This document shows positions 51,395-62,800 of a stretch of DNA of 64,000 nucleotides, piece by piece. The DNA is from Kingdonia uniflora (lineage: Eukaryota > Streptophyta > Magnoliopsida > Ranunculales > Circaeasteraceae). The stretch is taken from NCBI GenBank assembly GCA_014058105.1, contig JACGCM010001546.1, forward strand, positions 186,001-250,000, written 5' to 3'. The stretch's first letter is position 1, and each line of letters opens with the position of its first letter. The position numbers and the translations under genes were made by a program. The notes beneath the pieces are model-generated. The model had not been told where the DNA came from. It searched no databases and worked only from the letters and a program-made list of their open reading frames with translations.

Positions 51395-51507
51395 CATAGA
51401 CTAAATTTAAATTTGTTAGAGATTTGCTCCATGCTAAAGTTATCACGTTAGAAGTCCTTGGTAAACTATAAAAGAGACTATGGTAAAATTATTATTTTGG
51501 TGTAGTG

Positions 51508-51666
51508 CCACTTGAATACAAGTGGGTGTTTGTACGGAAACATGCTGAATCTAGAAATGTTATGAGGTATAAAGTAAGGCTAGTTGCCCAGGGTTTTTCC
51601 CAGAGACCTGGCATCGAAAACGATGAAACCTACTATGCCATGATGGATGTTATAATATTCCACTTC
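51508..51666 (+). pseudogene. Copia RT start, right of the CACTA insertion
   Basis: It encodes LEYKWVFVRKHAESRNVMRY, then LVAQGFSQRPGIENDETYYA and MMDVIIFHF, the first part of copia reverse transcriptase. It is colinear with the fragment ending at 40155. It ends abruptly at the next LTR, so the copia element is truncated in RT. Confidence 0.8.
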
Positions 51667-52145
51667 AATTCGAATAGAAGTCTCAGAACCCATTCTATTC
51701 GAATAGACTTTGGTATCTATTTGAATAGACTTTGGTATCTATTTGAATAGACTTCGTTAACACAGTTTTAGAAGGCTGGAGTGAAGATGTTGGATTGCCT
51801 CATGATTTTTACTTTAAGTCCAAATTGATGTAATAACCTCCCAACTATATAAGGGATACTTAAGGTATTTCTTATTGTATCTTTGTGAGTTTAATTCTTG
51901 AGAGAGCTAAAGTTTGAGAGACTCCATTAAAGCTCAGAGGAAGCTTAGAGAGATTGTTTATAACCTATTTGATCATAGTTGATTATTCGCGGGGAGTAGT
52001 TTTTTATCTACAAGGGTTTTCCACTTCCCTCCTTTAAGTAAATCTCATTTTGTTTGTTTCGTTATTCGTTATTTATTTCTTGTCTGGCAATTTCTGTGAT
52101 TTGTTATTGTCATAGAAGAGAGACTAGCTATCTCAATTCTCAACA
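51667..52145 (+). repeat. 5' LTR of a second copia element
   Basis: The head holds three to four ATTCGAATAG/ATTTGAATAG motifs. TATA-like ctatataagg lies near 51847, then a GAGAGAGC leader. It ends in caaca, two bases before a perfect initiator-Met primer-binding site. The left border is approximate because it abuts RT coding sequence. Confidence 0.6.
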
Positions 52146-52147
52146 AC

Positions 52148-52159
52148 TGGTATCAGAGC
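52148..52159 (+). promoter_or_regulatory. Copia primer-binding site
   Basis: TGGTATCAGAGC is the standard plant copia site complementary to the 3' end of initiator methionine tRNA, where reverse transcription starts. Confidence 0.9.
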
Positions 52160-52189
52160 GCTTGTTATAGGGCTTGTATGGTGAAGAAC

Positions 52190-52690
52190 GATGGCCGACG
52201 AAGAGAAATTAAAGATTGTAAAGTTTAATGGTTTAAAATTGTGAGTGTGGAAGATGCATATAGAAGATTATCTTTATCATAAGGATCTTGACATACCACT
52301 AGGTGAGATTGAGATGAAGCCGACAAATCATGATGCTGTAAAGTGGGCGCGATTGAATCGCAAGGCGATTGGAATTGTTAGGTTGGCACTATCATCTCAA
52401 ATTCTTCATATGATCTCTAAAGTTGCGACAACGATGGATTTGATGGAGACTTTATCCTCTATGTACTCAAAACATTTGGGGTAAATAAGGTACATTTATT
52501 ACGTCGTTTATTAACTTTAACGATAAAAGATAATGGTAGTGTGCAAGCTCATATTAGTGAGTTCAATACTATTCATGCTCAACTTCAATCCATGAAAATC
52601 ATTTTTACCGAGGAGTTGAGAGCGAGGCTCTTTTTGGGTAGATGCCTGAGAGCTGGGAAGGGTTTATTACAACAAGAGTATGTTCTCGCA
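52190..52690 (+). pseudogene. Copia gag of the second element
   Basis: It starts MADEEKLKIVKFNGLKL, a stop, then VWKMHIEDYLYHKDLDIPLG and WARLNRKAIGIVRLALSSQI. It continues after a frameshift with [14 protein letters not shown] sequence and [20 protein letters not shown]. This is the UBN2/copia gag region. The C-terminal zinc knuckle and the protease are deleted; the frame runs straight into the integrase lead. Confidence 0.75.
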
Positions 52691-53830
52691 AAGCAGAAGA
52701 AGGTTAGTTTCAAAATAACTGGAAGGTCGAGGAAACCAAAAAAGTTGGATCTTATTCATACAGATATTTGGGGGCCAACTAAGGTGTCTTCTCACCAAGT
52801 TGAAAATGAAACTGGTTTGAAACTGAAGTATCTTAGGTCGGATAATGAGGGCGAGTACTGTAGTGACGAGTTTGAATGTTATTGTGCATCAAATGGGATT
52901 AGGTGACATGAGACTATTCCTGAAACACCACACCAAGATGGTATTGTAGAACGAATGAACTGAATAATAAATAAAAGAATGAGGAGTATGAAACTCAACA
53001 CAGAATTTTTAAAATGTTTTTGGGTGGTTATGGCTAGTATGGCGGCGTACTTGATTAATAGAGGGCCTTCAACGGCTTTGGACTTTGGATTGCTTGAAGA
53101 AGTATGAACCGATAAAGAGGTAAACCTTTCTCACTTCCATATTTTTTGTTGTACCTCATATGTGCTTGATAATTCATATACAAGGATAAAGTTAGATGCA
53201 AAATCAACGAAGTGCATATTCATTGGATATGGTGGTGATGAGTTTGGGTACCAATTTTGGAATGCGAAAAATCATAAAATCATTCGAAGAAGTAATATTA
53301 TATTCAATGAGGAAATTTTGTTTAAAAACTTCAAAGTACATATGGAAAGGAATCGAAGTGATGCAGCAGAAAGTGTCGATATTGAATTTGAACCTTCTCG
53401 AGAGGTTGAAGAAAAATTCATGGTTGAGTTCGATGCACCAGATCAAGGCAGGGAACCTAATGATCTAGAAATTCTAATAGCACTTCAAAAGGAGCCAAGA
53501 AATATAAGAACTCCGGCTAGGTATGTTAACTCCCTACATCACTTGTTACTTACGGATGGTGATGAACTAAAAAGTTACAAGGAGGCTGTAGATGTGGAAA
53601 CCAAGAGGAAGTGGGAGCTTGTTATGGATGATGAGATGCAATAATTGTCAGTAAATCGAACTTGGGATTTAGTTCGGTTACCAAAAAGGAAGAGAACATT
53701 GCACAACAAGTGGTTTTTTGTTTTAGCTGTAAAAAGCTTAGTATTATATGTCCAAAAGATATAGCACGTGAAGGGAGAGAGCCAACCATGCCATATACTA
53801 GTACATGTCACTAGAACATATCCAGATGGG
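52691..53830 (+). pseudogene. Copia integrase and RT start of the second element
   Basis: The order is [17 protein letters not shown] (first Asp), [20 protein letters not shown] (second Asp) and HQDGIVERMN (Glu). Then come MASMAAYLINRGPSTALDFG and IKLDAKSTKCIFIGYGGDEF, a long 160-codon linker frame (53162-53644), and the start of RT with LPKRKRTLHNKWFFVL. About 45 residues are deleted between the first and second Asp blocks. Stops follow GIR, RMN and LLEEV. Confidence 0.8.
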
Positions 53831-54604
53831 GCTCTTGATGAAAAGTTAAAAAATATTTAAAGAATAAAAAATTAATCCCCTAATAGGTAAGGGGCCTGCC
53901 TCCGCGTTATTACGTTCGGATGAAGCCAGTCTTATTTAAACGACACATTAAAATTAGTAGTCAACCCGCATCAGCCAGATTTTACCTGAGCGCAATTCCG
54001 TTCGAACGACCTCCACTGTCGTTCGAACAAAATGTTGCAAAAACCTTATAATCTTCTCAACTCAAATCGGTGGTCGAGTTCGTTCGAACAAATTTTTTGA
54101 AAGTAGCAATCGCTTTGTTCGAATGACTTCCAAGTAGAATTAAGTTGTTTAAATGATTTTCACGTAGTTTGAATCGTTCGAACGACTTCCATGTTCGTTC
54201 GATTGACATTGTAAAAAAGCCTGCGAAAATGCCTCATTGGTCTTTTGGAGCGCCAGTTTGTTCAAGCGACCTCCAATGTCGTTCAAACGACTTAATGTTA
54301 TTCTGCTTTTAGGTGTTATTTGGGGAATTGGAAGTATTTTATATATGGTATTTCTATGCGGGTGAAAAAAGTTGACCTCTCTTGATACCATTCTTTAAAG
54401 AGTTTGGCATTTGTAGATCCTCGTTTGGCAGTTGTATCCCCTAAAAAATTGCTTCTCTCCATATTTGAGTAATTTGGAACGGGTTGAATTTTCGTTTGAT
54501 TCGTTTCCATTCAGTGATCATAGTCCATGGAAGTATGTCATTCGTGAACGCTTGAACCGGGGAATGAGAATCTGAGACCATCCATAATTTTTTCTAACCT
54601 TTAG
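53831..54604. other. Region with clustered TTCGAA-type palindromes; no gene
   Basis: 53990-54300 holds about ten copies of (G/C)(T/A)TCGAACGA-like motifs separated by 20-40 bases, resembling the head of an LTR. The rest has no recognised feature. It separates two unrelated copia fragments. Confidence 0.45.
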
Positions 54605-54842
54605 CAACTGCTTGCTTAGCGCCTTGCATGATGGCTTGAATCTCTACGACAATAAGTGGGTATACAGAGTAAAGCAGGAATTTAATGGTTCAAGGAGATT
54701 CAAGGCAAGACTTGTGGAGAAGGGCTTTCAGCAGAAAGAATGCGTTAATTTTGGTGAGAATTTTGCTCCTGTTGTGAGGATGTCTACTATTCGGGTTGTG
54801 ATGAATATAGTTATTAAAGTAGCAATTCCCCAGACTCGATAA
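54605..54842 (+). pseudogene. Isolated copia RT fragment
   Basis: It encodes DNKWVYRVKQEFNGSRRFKA, then LVEKGFQQKECVNFGENFAP and VVRMSTIRVVMNIV, the start of the copia reverse transcriptase domain. The sequence type differs from both copia elements above, so it belongs to a third family. It ends where an unrelated AT-rich stretch leads to the family B LTR. Confidence 0.8.
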
Positions 54843-54930
54843 AGATAAGCTAAATAGAGTTAATTTAAAGTTATCTTATCATTCGATCCCCAGATTCGAT
54901 AAGGAGAAGTTAGCAAAGCCAAGTCGAAAG

Positions 54931-55335
54931 TGTCAGGCCCACGTCTACAGATCTCGAAGCTCTACAGTAACTGTTGTACTTGGTCAAATAGAGTCGTTGC
55001 ACATGATCCGTAAAGTTTGCCCACCACCTATTAAACCAAGAGACTAATTATTTAGTAACTATCTGTATCCATTATAAATACAGGAAGAATATATGTCAAC
55101 TAGGACAATTTTTATATATCATTCTTGAGTGTACTTATCAAATCTCTCTACAAATTGTAATAATCTAGCACATATTGGATTTATATCTAAAATCTTCCTC
55201 AAGGTCATGGTTTTTCTCAGGTTTTACTGAGTTTCAGTGTAAAATCTAGAGTGTTCTAGCTTTATTTGCATGATTATCATACCTCATTACTAAAAGTATT
55301 GGCAAAGTTTACCATCCAGAAAACTAGCCATTACA
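54931..55335 (+). repeat. 5' LTR of family B gypsy element
   Basis: A 405-bp LTR from TGTCAGGCCCACGTC to GCCATTACA. TATA-like cattataaatac lies near 55069. Two bases inside, TGGCGCCGTCTGTG begins at 55338, the same primer-binding-site type as family A. A tandem echo of its U3 flank (ccccaga(c/t)tcgataa) lies just outside at 54827 and 54888. Confidence 0.75.
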
Positions 55336-55404
55336 ATTGGCGCCGTCTGTGTGAATGTTCCCTACTTATTTCTTTACCAAATCTCATCTGGAGCGGTCAC
55401 TACC

Positions 55405-56607
55405 ATGTCCAACATGAACCTCAGAAGTACCTCTAGTGCCCAGAGGAACAACGAGGACATTCTAACTGAAGTCTTACCAGTTAATTTACATAATGCTGTA
55501 ATCGAGCTTCAGAAGCAGATGGAATCTGACAATGTCTAGCGACATAAGGATCAAAGGATTCACACTCAAGACCTCCAAGTCGAGAGAGATAAAAGGAGGA
55601 AAGCCCTAGAACAACGGAGCCGAACTCATAAGAAAGAAATAGAGAGTCTACGAAGGTAACAAGATCAATTTACTATTCGTCATGGATCACCTCCCTGGGC
55701 TCGAAGTGATCATCGATCTAGAGCATCGAAGAGGGAGAACATACCAAGGGAAAAACAAAATCGAACTTCTAGATCTCGATCGAGGAACCCAAATAGAGTA
55801 TCATGACATTTTGGCCTCACATCATTAGCATCGACAACCTAGGAAAGTCGATGAATACGCCACCAAACCCCACCACCTCCTGTGAGATGACCAATTAGAG
55901 AACTGTTAGACCAAGAAGGACATGAAGATTTTGATCCTCAGGCTGTAACTATACCAAATACTTTCCAATAATTTATTACCTTGGATAACTTCAACAATCG
56001 AATTCAAGCCATACATTATGACAATCCTAGTCAAAGATTTGCTCTAGATAGGATCGAGAAAAATCCTATTTCCCCTCACCTCGGAGTCATGTCAATTCCA
56101 GACAACTTCCACATGCTAAAATTTCATTAATATGCAGGTTTCACCGACCCACTTACCCACGCTCGACACTTCAAGGCAGCGGTCGGTTTATACTCCAAAC
56201 TTGATCACATGTTATGTTTTTTGTTTAACATGAGCCTCAAAGAAGAGTCTCTCAGGTTGTTTCACACCATTCTCAAAGGATCGATAACCAGTTTTGCCCA
56301 GTTACAACAACTTTTCGAATCAAACTATGCATATGCTAAAGAGCGTGAGATAGAAGTTGATTCTTTATTCTATTTCGAACAAGGTATGAAGGAAACCTTA
56401 GCAAACTTCTATAAATGTTTCTTGCAAGAAACAAGGAAGATTGGGAATTCATATCCAAAAATTGTCGTACCAGTATTTACTTCAGCACTCCGAGTCGATT
56501 CAAAAATTCAAGAAGAGCTTACACTTCACAAACCCAAGATGGTCACTGAAATGATCGATGTGGTTAATAACTACATCGGGCTTGAACATTCCAGAAGTAT
56601 AAGATAA
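55405..56607 (+). pseudogene. Gag of family B gypsy element
   Basis: It starts MSNMNLRSTSSAQRNNEDIL and has a charged coiled-coil and Arg/Ser-rich part. The Retrotrans_gag core follows with HARHFKAAVGLYSKLDHMLC, LKEESLRLFHTILKGSITSF, YAKEREIEVDSLFYFEQGMK and EMIDVVNNYIGLEHSRS. The last 132 codons are open; earlier parts have about eight stops. The protein is related to the family A gag but clearly diverged. Confidence 0.75.
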
Positions 56608-57041
56608 AAATCTCATATGTTATTCATTCGAACGATGTACTTTTACCGCAACACAAGAAACTGGCAAGCAATGTATTTGTCAAACAACATGGGTTGTTCA
56701 ACGACAACATCAAAAGAAAAGACGGGAAAAAGATAGACCTATCCTGATCATGCCTCCTATGATGATAACCTTGTCGCCATATAACCAATACTAAGGGGGG
56801 ATAAGTTATTTTGAGAAGCACAGGAAATTCCAAACATCCTGAATAAACCCTTGTGCCAATATCACAATATTCATAGCCATAAGACTGACAACTATTACTC
56901 TCTTATACGTATTTTCACCGCATTGCCTTGACAAGAAGGCTCCATGAGTACGTCATCGATGCCCAAAAGTTCCTCAAAGAAGAAATAAAAAGAAAAGATG
57001 TCGAACAAGAGTAGGGACAAGGTTAAGCTCGTCATCTTTAC

Positions 57042-57500
57042 ATGATTAAGATTAAAAAGGGCAAGAAGAAAAAGAAAGATGACAGAATCACATCATGCTA
57101 CAAGATGAAATTATCCAAAAAATCTGTAAGACTTCTACCCAGCTTCAATAAAGCCAAACTCCCATATTTCATTTCCTTCGAAGACTGCGGCACCAACCAT
57201 GTCAAGTACCCTCATGATGACCCATTGGCAATAATGCTCAAAGTATGTAGGACAGGACTACTTGCGCACGCTCTTCGTTGACATTGGAAGTACGGCTGAC
57301 GTGTTATTCAAGAGAGCGATCAATGTTCTAGGCCTTAAAGATTCAGTCAAAGCTTCAATAACAACCATCACAAGATTCAATGGTTCAAAAGAATCAGCCT
57401 TGAGAGAAATCACATTGCATGTTCAAGCAGGGATAGAAACCACATTTGTTAAATTCCTTATCATCGATGTCGAATCAAAATACTTAGGAATTTTATAAAG
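57042..57500 (+). pseudogene. Aspartic protease of family B gypsy element
   Basis: It contains FISFEDCGTNHVKYPHDDPL and, after a frameshift near 57255, FVDIGSTADVLFKRAINVLG. D-I-G-S stands where D-T-G-S is usual. RFNGSKESALREITLHVQ and DVESKYLGIL follow. The gag-protease linker (56900-57040) is degraded. Confidence 0.7.
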
Positions 57501-57779
57501 ATCTGGCTTCACTCTATCAAAGTATTTCCTTCGACATATCATATGATATTATGTTTTCCAACTGATCATGGAGTCTATGAAATCAAAGGGAGTCAAGCTA
57601 TAACGCGAATGTGCAAAAATACCACTACAAACTCTCATGCATCAAAGCTTCTAAAGGCATAAAAATTATTGTAAGAACTGCCTCCAACATTTGAGCAACA
57701 CGATACTAAAGCAGTCGAATCCATAGAGCTCGATGGACAAGGGTGAAGTACCTTTATTGGCTCTAAAATCTCACCATAA

Positions 57780-58115
57780 GAAAATGAGACACTTCTACGT
57801 TTGTTAAAGAAGAATATCAATATCTTTGTATGGTCTTTTCAAGAAATGCCAGGAATTGACCATTTTATTGCCTACCATCGGTTCAACCTCTTCCCCGACA
57901 GCAAGGCCATAGTACAGAAGCATCGTAACTTAGCCCCTCGGCTCTGAGAAATAGTTAATGAAGAAATTGATAATCTTCTTCGAGTTAGTTCATTCATGAA
58001 GCCAAATATCCAAAGTAGGTTGCGAACATAGTCGCGGTCTCAAAGAAGAATTACAAAATCAGGGTCTGTATTGACTTCACCGAACCAAACAAATTCGTAC
58101 CTAAGGATAATGATT
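57780..58115 (+). pseudogene. Truncated RT start of family B gypsy element
   Basis: It encodes NINIFVWSFQEMPGIDHFIA, NEEIDNLLRV and, in another frame, VCIDFTEPNK followed by VPKDND. Similarity stops at about 58115, before the palm catalytic motifs, where the element is cut. Confidence 0.7.
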
Positions 58116-58389
58116 AAGCTGTATCAAATCGGGTTGTGAAATATAGGGTTTTCGGGTTTTGTCGTTCACTAGGCCAAATAATCGTTAGATAATGTTTTCA
58201 AATCAAACTACTAAACTAATAAATAAAATAACTAAGGAAAATTTCAAAAGATTTTTGGATTACAAGTAAATTAAGAATTATGGGGAAACGGGGATTCACC
58301 ATAAATATATATACTCAACTTAAATACAAACATAAATTACTCTTGGAAGAAATAATGATTTTGACCATTCTTGCTGTTGAGATGGCCGA
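58116..58389. other. Unexplained spacer between converging gypsy fragments
   Basis: AT-rich DNA that matches neither the family B pol to the left nor the family A RT to the right. It may be filler at a deletion or recombination junction, or a remnant of an older locus. Confidence 0.4.
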
Positions 58390-59080
58390 GGAATCGGCCT
58401 CAATGTACTCCGAATTGACACTTATTAGGGTTGTATCGCATTCTGTAAGATCGAAAAATGTTGAATATTGTGTTGAGATTTGTGATGTGGTCGTTTGACT
58501 GTATGTTCTGGTACAAGAGATCATCAATGTAGACTTCTACGATTTTCCCAAGATGTGCTTTGAACACAGTAGTCATCAACCGTTAATAAGTCGCGCCTAC
58601 ATTTTTGAGTCCAAAGGGCATGACTCTTTAGCAATAAAGTCCTCTTTCAGTGATAAAAGTGGTATTTTCTTAATCTTCTTCCAAGAGAAGAATCTGATTA
58701 TATCTAGAAGTAGCGTCTATCATTTATAGGAGTTTGTAACCTGCCATAGAATCAAGAATTTAATAGATGTTGGAAAGATGGAAACTGTCCTTTAGAGTGT
58801 TTGTTTAAATTGGTAAAATCTACACAAACTCAGACCTTTTTATTCTTCTTTGGAACATCGATGATTTTGGATATCCAATCTGGATACTTGGGTTCTTGAA
58901 TGAATCTCACTTTGATCAATTTCTCGATCTCAATGTTGACTTTATCTCGAAGACGAGGTGATAGGCGTTGTTGTTTTTGTTTGACCGCTGTGGTGCTGAT
59001 GTTGATGGCCAATGTGTGATATGCCTTGGTTTGATCGACCCCGGGCATATCTTCAAAAGTCCACGCAAATACGTTTCGAT
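58390..59080 (-). pseudogene. Reverse transcriptase of family A gypsy element (copy A4), truncated
   Basis: The minus strand has MPGVDQTKAYHTLAINISTT, RFIQEPKYPDWISKIIDVPK, then degraded versions of the MPFGLKNVGATY and VEVYIDDLL blocks near 58540-58620. The RT ends shortly after the catalytic region, at the spacer. It is colinear with 11100-11800 of copy A3. Confidence 0.75.
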
Positions 59081-60005
59081 TCAGTCGTAAGAATTGAATA
59101 AGAGCATCCTTATCGTGCTGGACCAGCTTGGTACTGATAAAAGTACCTCTGCTAGGTCGATCATTGTTTATGTATATTGTAGGCTCTTCTGTCGAAAGCT
59201 GATCATCAAGGTGATCATCTTTTTGTAATTGCTATACAACATATTTATCTCAGGTATCTAGAATGGCAGAGACGATATTCTGACAAGCTCGAGAAAGCTT
59301 TTGATTGCCTTTAATTTCATAGATACCATAATTGTGTTTTAAGCGGAGTACTTGATGATAGGTAGAAGCGATGGCTTCCATGTTGTGAATCCAGTAGCGA
59401 CCCATAATCTCGAGATAACAGGATTTGGCGTTGATGAGATAGAAGACGACGTTGATTGTGGTTGGTCCCGCAGTAATAGGTAAGATGATCTTGCATACTC
59501 TCTCTTCTTTGGAACCATTGAATCCACTAACATCGGTGTCGCTCGGAATAACTTGATTGGCCAATCCCATCTAGTCGATTGTACTTTGAAAGAGAATCTC
59601 AATACCACTTCCGGTATCGATCATCATTATATGCATGACAAACTTCTTCATCTTAAGCATTATGACTAATGCATTATGATAAAAAAAATTTACATGATTA
59701 ATGTTGTAATCTTCGAATGAGATCCCAAGCCAGTGATTGCTCGACTCAGGTAGAAGCTTGGCCTTTTTATCTTGAGGTGTGAGATAGCAACATTTTGATA
59801 GTCTCCTGCGCTTAAGTTTGCAAGAGTAATATATTTGGTGAATTTCAGCCATGTTGTTGTGGTACATAATGTAAAGATGTTTCTCCTCAGATTGATCTTC
59901 GACATGGACTACCTTGAGCTGCTTCTTATAGCTACCATCTTTATAAGACTCCAGGTTGATAATGTATTCGTAAATCCGCCCTTCCTTGAAAATAAATTCT
60001 AGCAA
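59081..60005 (-). pseudogene. Aspartic protease of family A gypsy element (copy A4)
   Basis: This is the best-preserved protease of family A here. One frame (60005-59571) runs FKEGRIYEYIINLESYKDGS to SFEDYNINHVNFFYHNALVI and the active site MMIDTGSGIEILF with D-T-G intact. The next frame (59570-59250) has MGLANQVIPSDTDVSGFNGS, ILPITAGPTTINVVFYLINA and IHNMEAIASTYHQVLRLKHN. One stop separates the two. Confidence 0.8.
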
Positions 60006-61370
60006 CTACTATAAAGTATAGCAGCTGTCAGAAGAATTATGATTTACCTTATGATGCATGCAGTACAGGTGGCTTTCGATTGGATCCAATGGTTAAGATG
60101 GACGGTATAACTTATCTTTGGATAGAATTGGAAAAATTGTGGAGATTTGAACATTCATCTTAGGTAGGACCGATTTAGGTAATGTACCGCCTTTTTGAGG
60201 AATGCCAGTGTTGCCCTTAGAATACTTATGATCACCTTGATCCTCCTTCGGTTCATTGCTTTAATCTATAGTTCGACCTTTAGTGGTTAGGAATGATTTA
60301 GTAGATTTATGCCTTTCGGACATCATCCTCTCTAGGTCGACATATCCATTGACCTTGGTGATCATATCCTCCAAGGTCACAGGTTTTTTGAGGAAAAGGT
60401 GCTCTTTGGCCATGCAGTCGAGCTGGAACTAGTCGAATGTGAGTATGGAATCTTCAGGTAAAAAGTGGAACCACTGGAGTAGTTCTTCCTATAGAATTGT
60501 TGCGAACTGACGGCAGAAGATGTGGTTGAGATTGGAGTGCAATCTCAATGAATCATGGTATTGTTGAATACGGTCCTTTGGATTGGTGCCCTTGTATTTA
60601 CAGATTTTTGGAGTATGGAAACCCGTTGGTACTTCCATATCGAATAGTTCTTTTGTAATTGGACTTCTTTGTATCTTGGTAAGATCATCTGTAGTACCTA
60701 GAACTTGCGCTTTAATTAACTCTTTAATACGCTAATCCATATGCTCTTGCGTGACGTATTAGCGTATTATTTGAGCGGCTTGGCAAGGTGGTTGGGGATT
60801 ATGAGTATTGGTGCCTTCAATCAAATGATTATGTACTAGAATTTGAGGCTAAGGTCAATGTTCCTCCTCCTAACCTTTAGAAAATTGGTGACCTATGCTG
60901 ATTTTAGACTTAACTTCACCAGCCAAATAAATGGAAGGTTGATGTTCGTGCTAAATATTTCTGGAAATAGCTTTGCTGGTGGCTCCTCGAGGTTTCAATT
61001 TATCCCACACTGAAACCCAAAAGGTCTCTGGCACTTGATCGCGATCTCTGGTTAGAGGAGCCTATTGAGTATCCTGCAAAGCTTGTAATGCAGTCTACAT
61101 GGTTATCATCTGGTCTTCATGTTGTTTGAACACTGTCAAACGAGCTTATCATTTCTCTTTGAGCTTCTTCTCGCGGAACTCTCGGTCAAGAGTAAACTGA
61201 CGTTCAAGTTCATTACATTTTTTTATTTTGTCGTGGAGATACGCCCATAGTTCAAGAGTTAACTGAAGGGTCGAGCTAGATTCCGGTTGTTGGTCGTTTA
61301 GAAGAGACCATGATTGGAGATTGATAGTAAAATGAATGTATGCCTTAGGATATCGTAGATTTGTCTTCTT
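60006..61370 (-). pseudogene. Gag of family A gypsy element (copy A4)
   Basis: The N-terminal coiled coil is readable near 61150-61290 (DKIKKCNELERQFTLDREFR). The core around 60400-60650 corresponds to the FHTPKICKYKGTNPKDRIQQ and LQSQPHLLP-like segments of A2/A3, with a deletion inside the core near 60430. A primer-binding site in perfect TGGCGCCGTCTGTGGGAA form lies at about 61371-61388 on the minus strand. Many stops are present. Confidence 0.65.
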
Positions 61371-61389
61371 TCCCACAGACGGCGCCAAA

Positions 61390-62005
61390 TGTAATGACTT
61401 AATTCCGTTAGCTCGAAATGGATCAGAATTAGCTCTTACATTAATGTACCAGTGATGAAAACTAATGTAAACTAAGAAATGATACAGGTAATTTAGCATG
61501 GAAAACTTTTAAATAGGTAATAAAAACCACGACCTCGAGTTGAGGGTTTTAGTAATAGTAACTTTTATTGCTTAAGGCAGATATCTTATTACAAGTGATC
61601 TCTCGAACTATTAATACTTGATCTTGTAAATAAAAAATTTGGTGTTTGAGAATCAAAAAAATCTAGCTTTCTTGGTGATTTCTCGCATATTTTTTTGGTC
61701 TTTGTCTCTTCTGGAACTCTTTCTTTATTTAGGCTTTACCCGCAGCTCGTTATCGTGCTGAAGCACGTTCTCTAAATAGTGTGGTAAATGGTGTTTGACT
61801 GAGTAATTTTTGAGTTCATGGGAGATAGGTGTCTTTGGCTTGTTCATGTTTTTCTGTTGTGCTTGATACATGTTCTTCATTAGTTCATGGGCTAGGAGGC
61901 ACTGTTTACTGTTCATGTTACATGTAAAATGTGTAAGTCTGATATGGAGGTAGTTTATATTGAAAGTAGTTCGAATATGCTTAGATCGAAGGGTAGGCCC
62001 TTTCA
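61390..62005 (-). repeat. 5' LTR of family A gypsy element (copy A4)
   Basis: On the minus strand it runs from TGAAAGGGCCTACCCTTCGA to ACGGAATTAAGTCATTACA, colinear with the other family A LTRs. The TATA box seen in A1 and A3 is weakened to taaataaag. No 3' LTR is present; the element is cut in RT. Confidence 0.75.
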
Positions 62006-62269
62006 TACCTCACTAAGAGCACACTCGTCATATAAAGATTTTGCTATACTCCTTATAGAAACAAGAGAAATCTGTCATGAGGACTGTAAGTTGTACAACT
62101 TCGTCTATGGATGTGCATGTACAATTTCATCAGTCTAGGACTTTACCGTAACGGTCAATATACATAAAAGTAATCTCGACACACCCTTTTACATATGGAT
62201 TATTAATGAGCTTAGGCTACCTTCCCAGAACTCCTAGGACTTTATTTCTGATTTTTGTTCTTCAGGTAA

Positions 62270-62691
62270 AGGGTTGTTTACCACCAAAGATAATGGTTCA
62301 GGTAAAGAGTTGTCCACCACCAAAGCGTGGGGACCTTTGCGTCATAACTCATTTTTAGATCCTGAACCTGAATACTGGGGTTACCCTAAAACAAATGATA
62401 GAGGGCTTGATCCATGTAGGTTCAGACCTTTATTGTATGATAATGATATTCCTCAATCAAATGATTCTTTTGAAACTATCCGTACTAATGTTCCTCACTA
62501 AAATGAACCTAGTATTCCTTAATCAAATGTTCATCACTCAAATGAACCTATGTTAACTAATGTTCCTAAATCAAATGGTTTTTTAAAACTATACCTACTG
62601 ATGTTCCTCTTTCAAATGAACATATGTTAACTAATGTTCATCTTTCAATTAAACCCGAACTTATCATTGGACATACTGAACCTTCAGGTAA
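62270..62691 (+). pseudogene. Probable 5' exon of a Mutator-like transposase gene
   Basis: It encodes FTTKDNGSGKELSTTKAWGP, then LDPEPEYWGYPKTNDRGLDP and a run of degenerate repeats built on N-V-P-x-S-N-E-P. It ends at ccttcag|gtaagc, a good donor. Asn/Pro-rich N-terminal regions with such repeats are common upstream of MULE DNA-binding domains. Two stops lie in the repeat zone. Confidence 0.45.
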
Positions 62692-62800
62692 GCTCGCAGA
62701 AAATAATTTGTGTGGTGTATTTTAACATTTCTTATCAAATTTGTATCATGCTAAGAAGCATATTTCTCATTTGTTCAGCTAAATTTTGATTTGAGCCACA

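Larger units (their letters stand above)
40156..51507. mobile_element. CACTA (En/Spm-type) transposon, 11.35 kb including nested PIF/Harbinger
   Basis: Both ends carry CACTACACCAA in inverted orientation. The insertion is flanked by a 3-bp duplication CCA at 40153-40155 and 51508-51510. Subterminal ctatggtaaa-type motifs recur near both ends (40190-40330, 51395-51490), as expected for transposase binding arrays in this superfamily. No TNP2-type transposase was found in the roughly 4 kb that is CACTA proper. It appears non-autonomous and carries fructokinase fragments. Confidence 0.9.
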
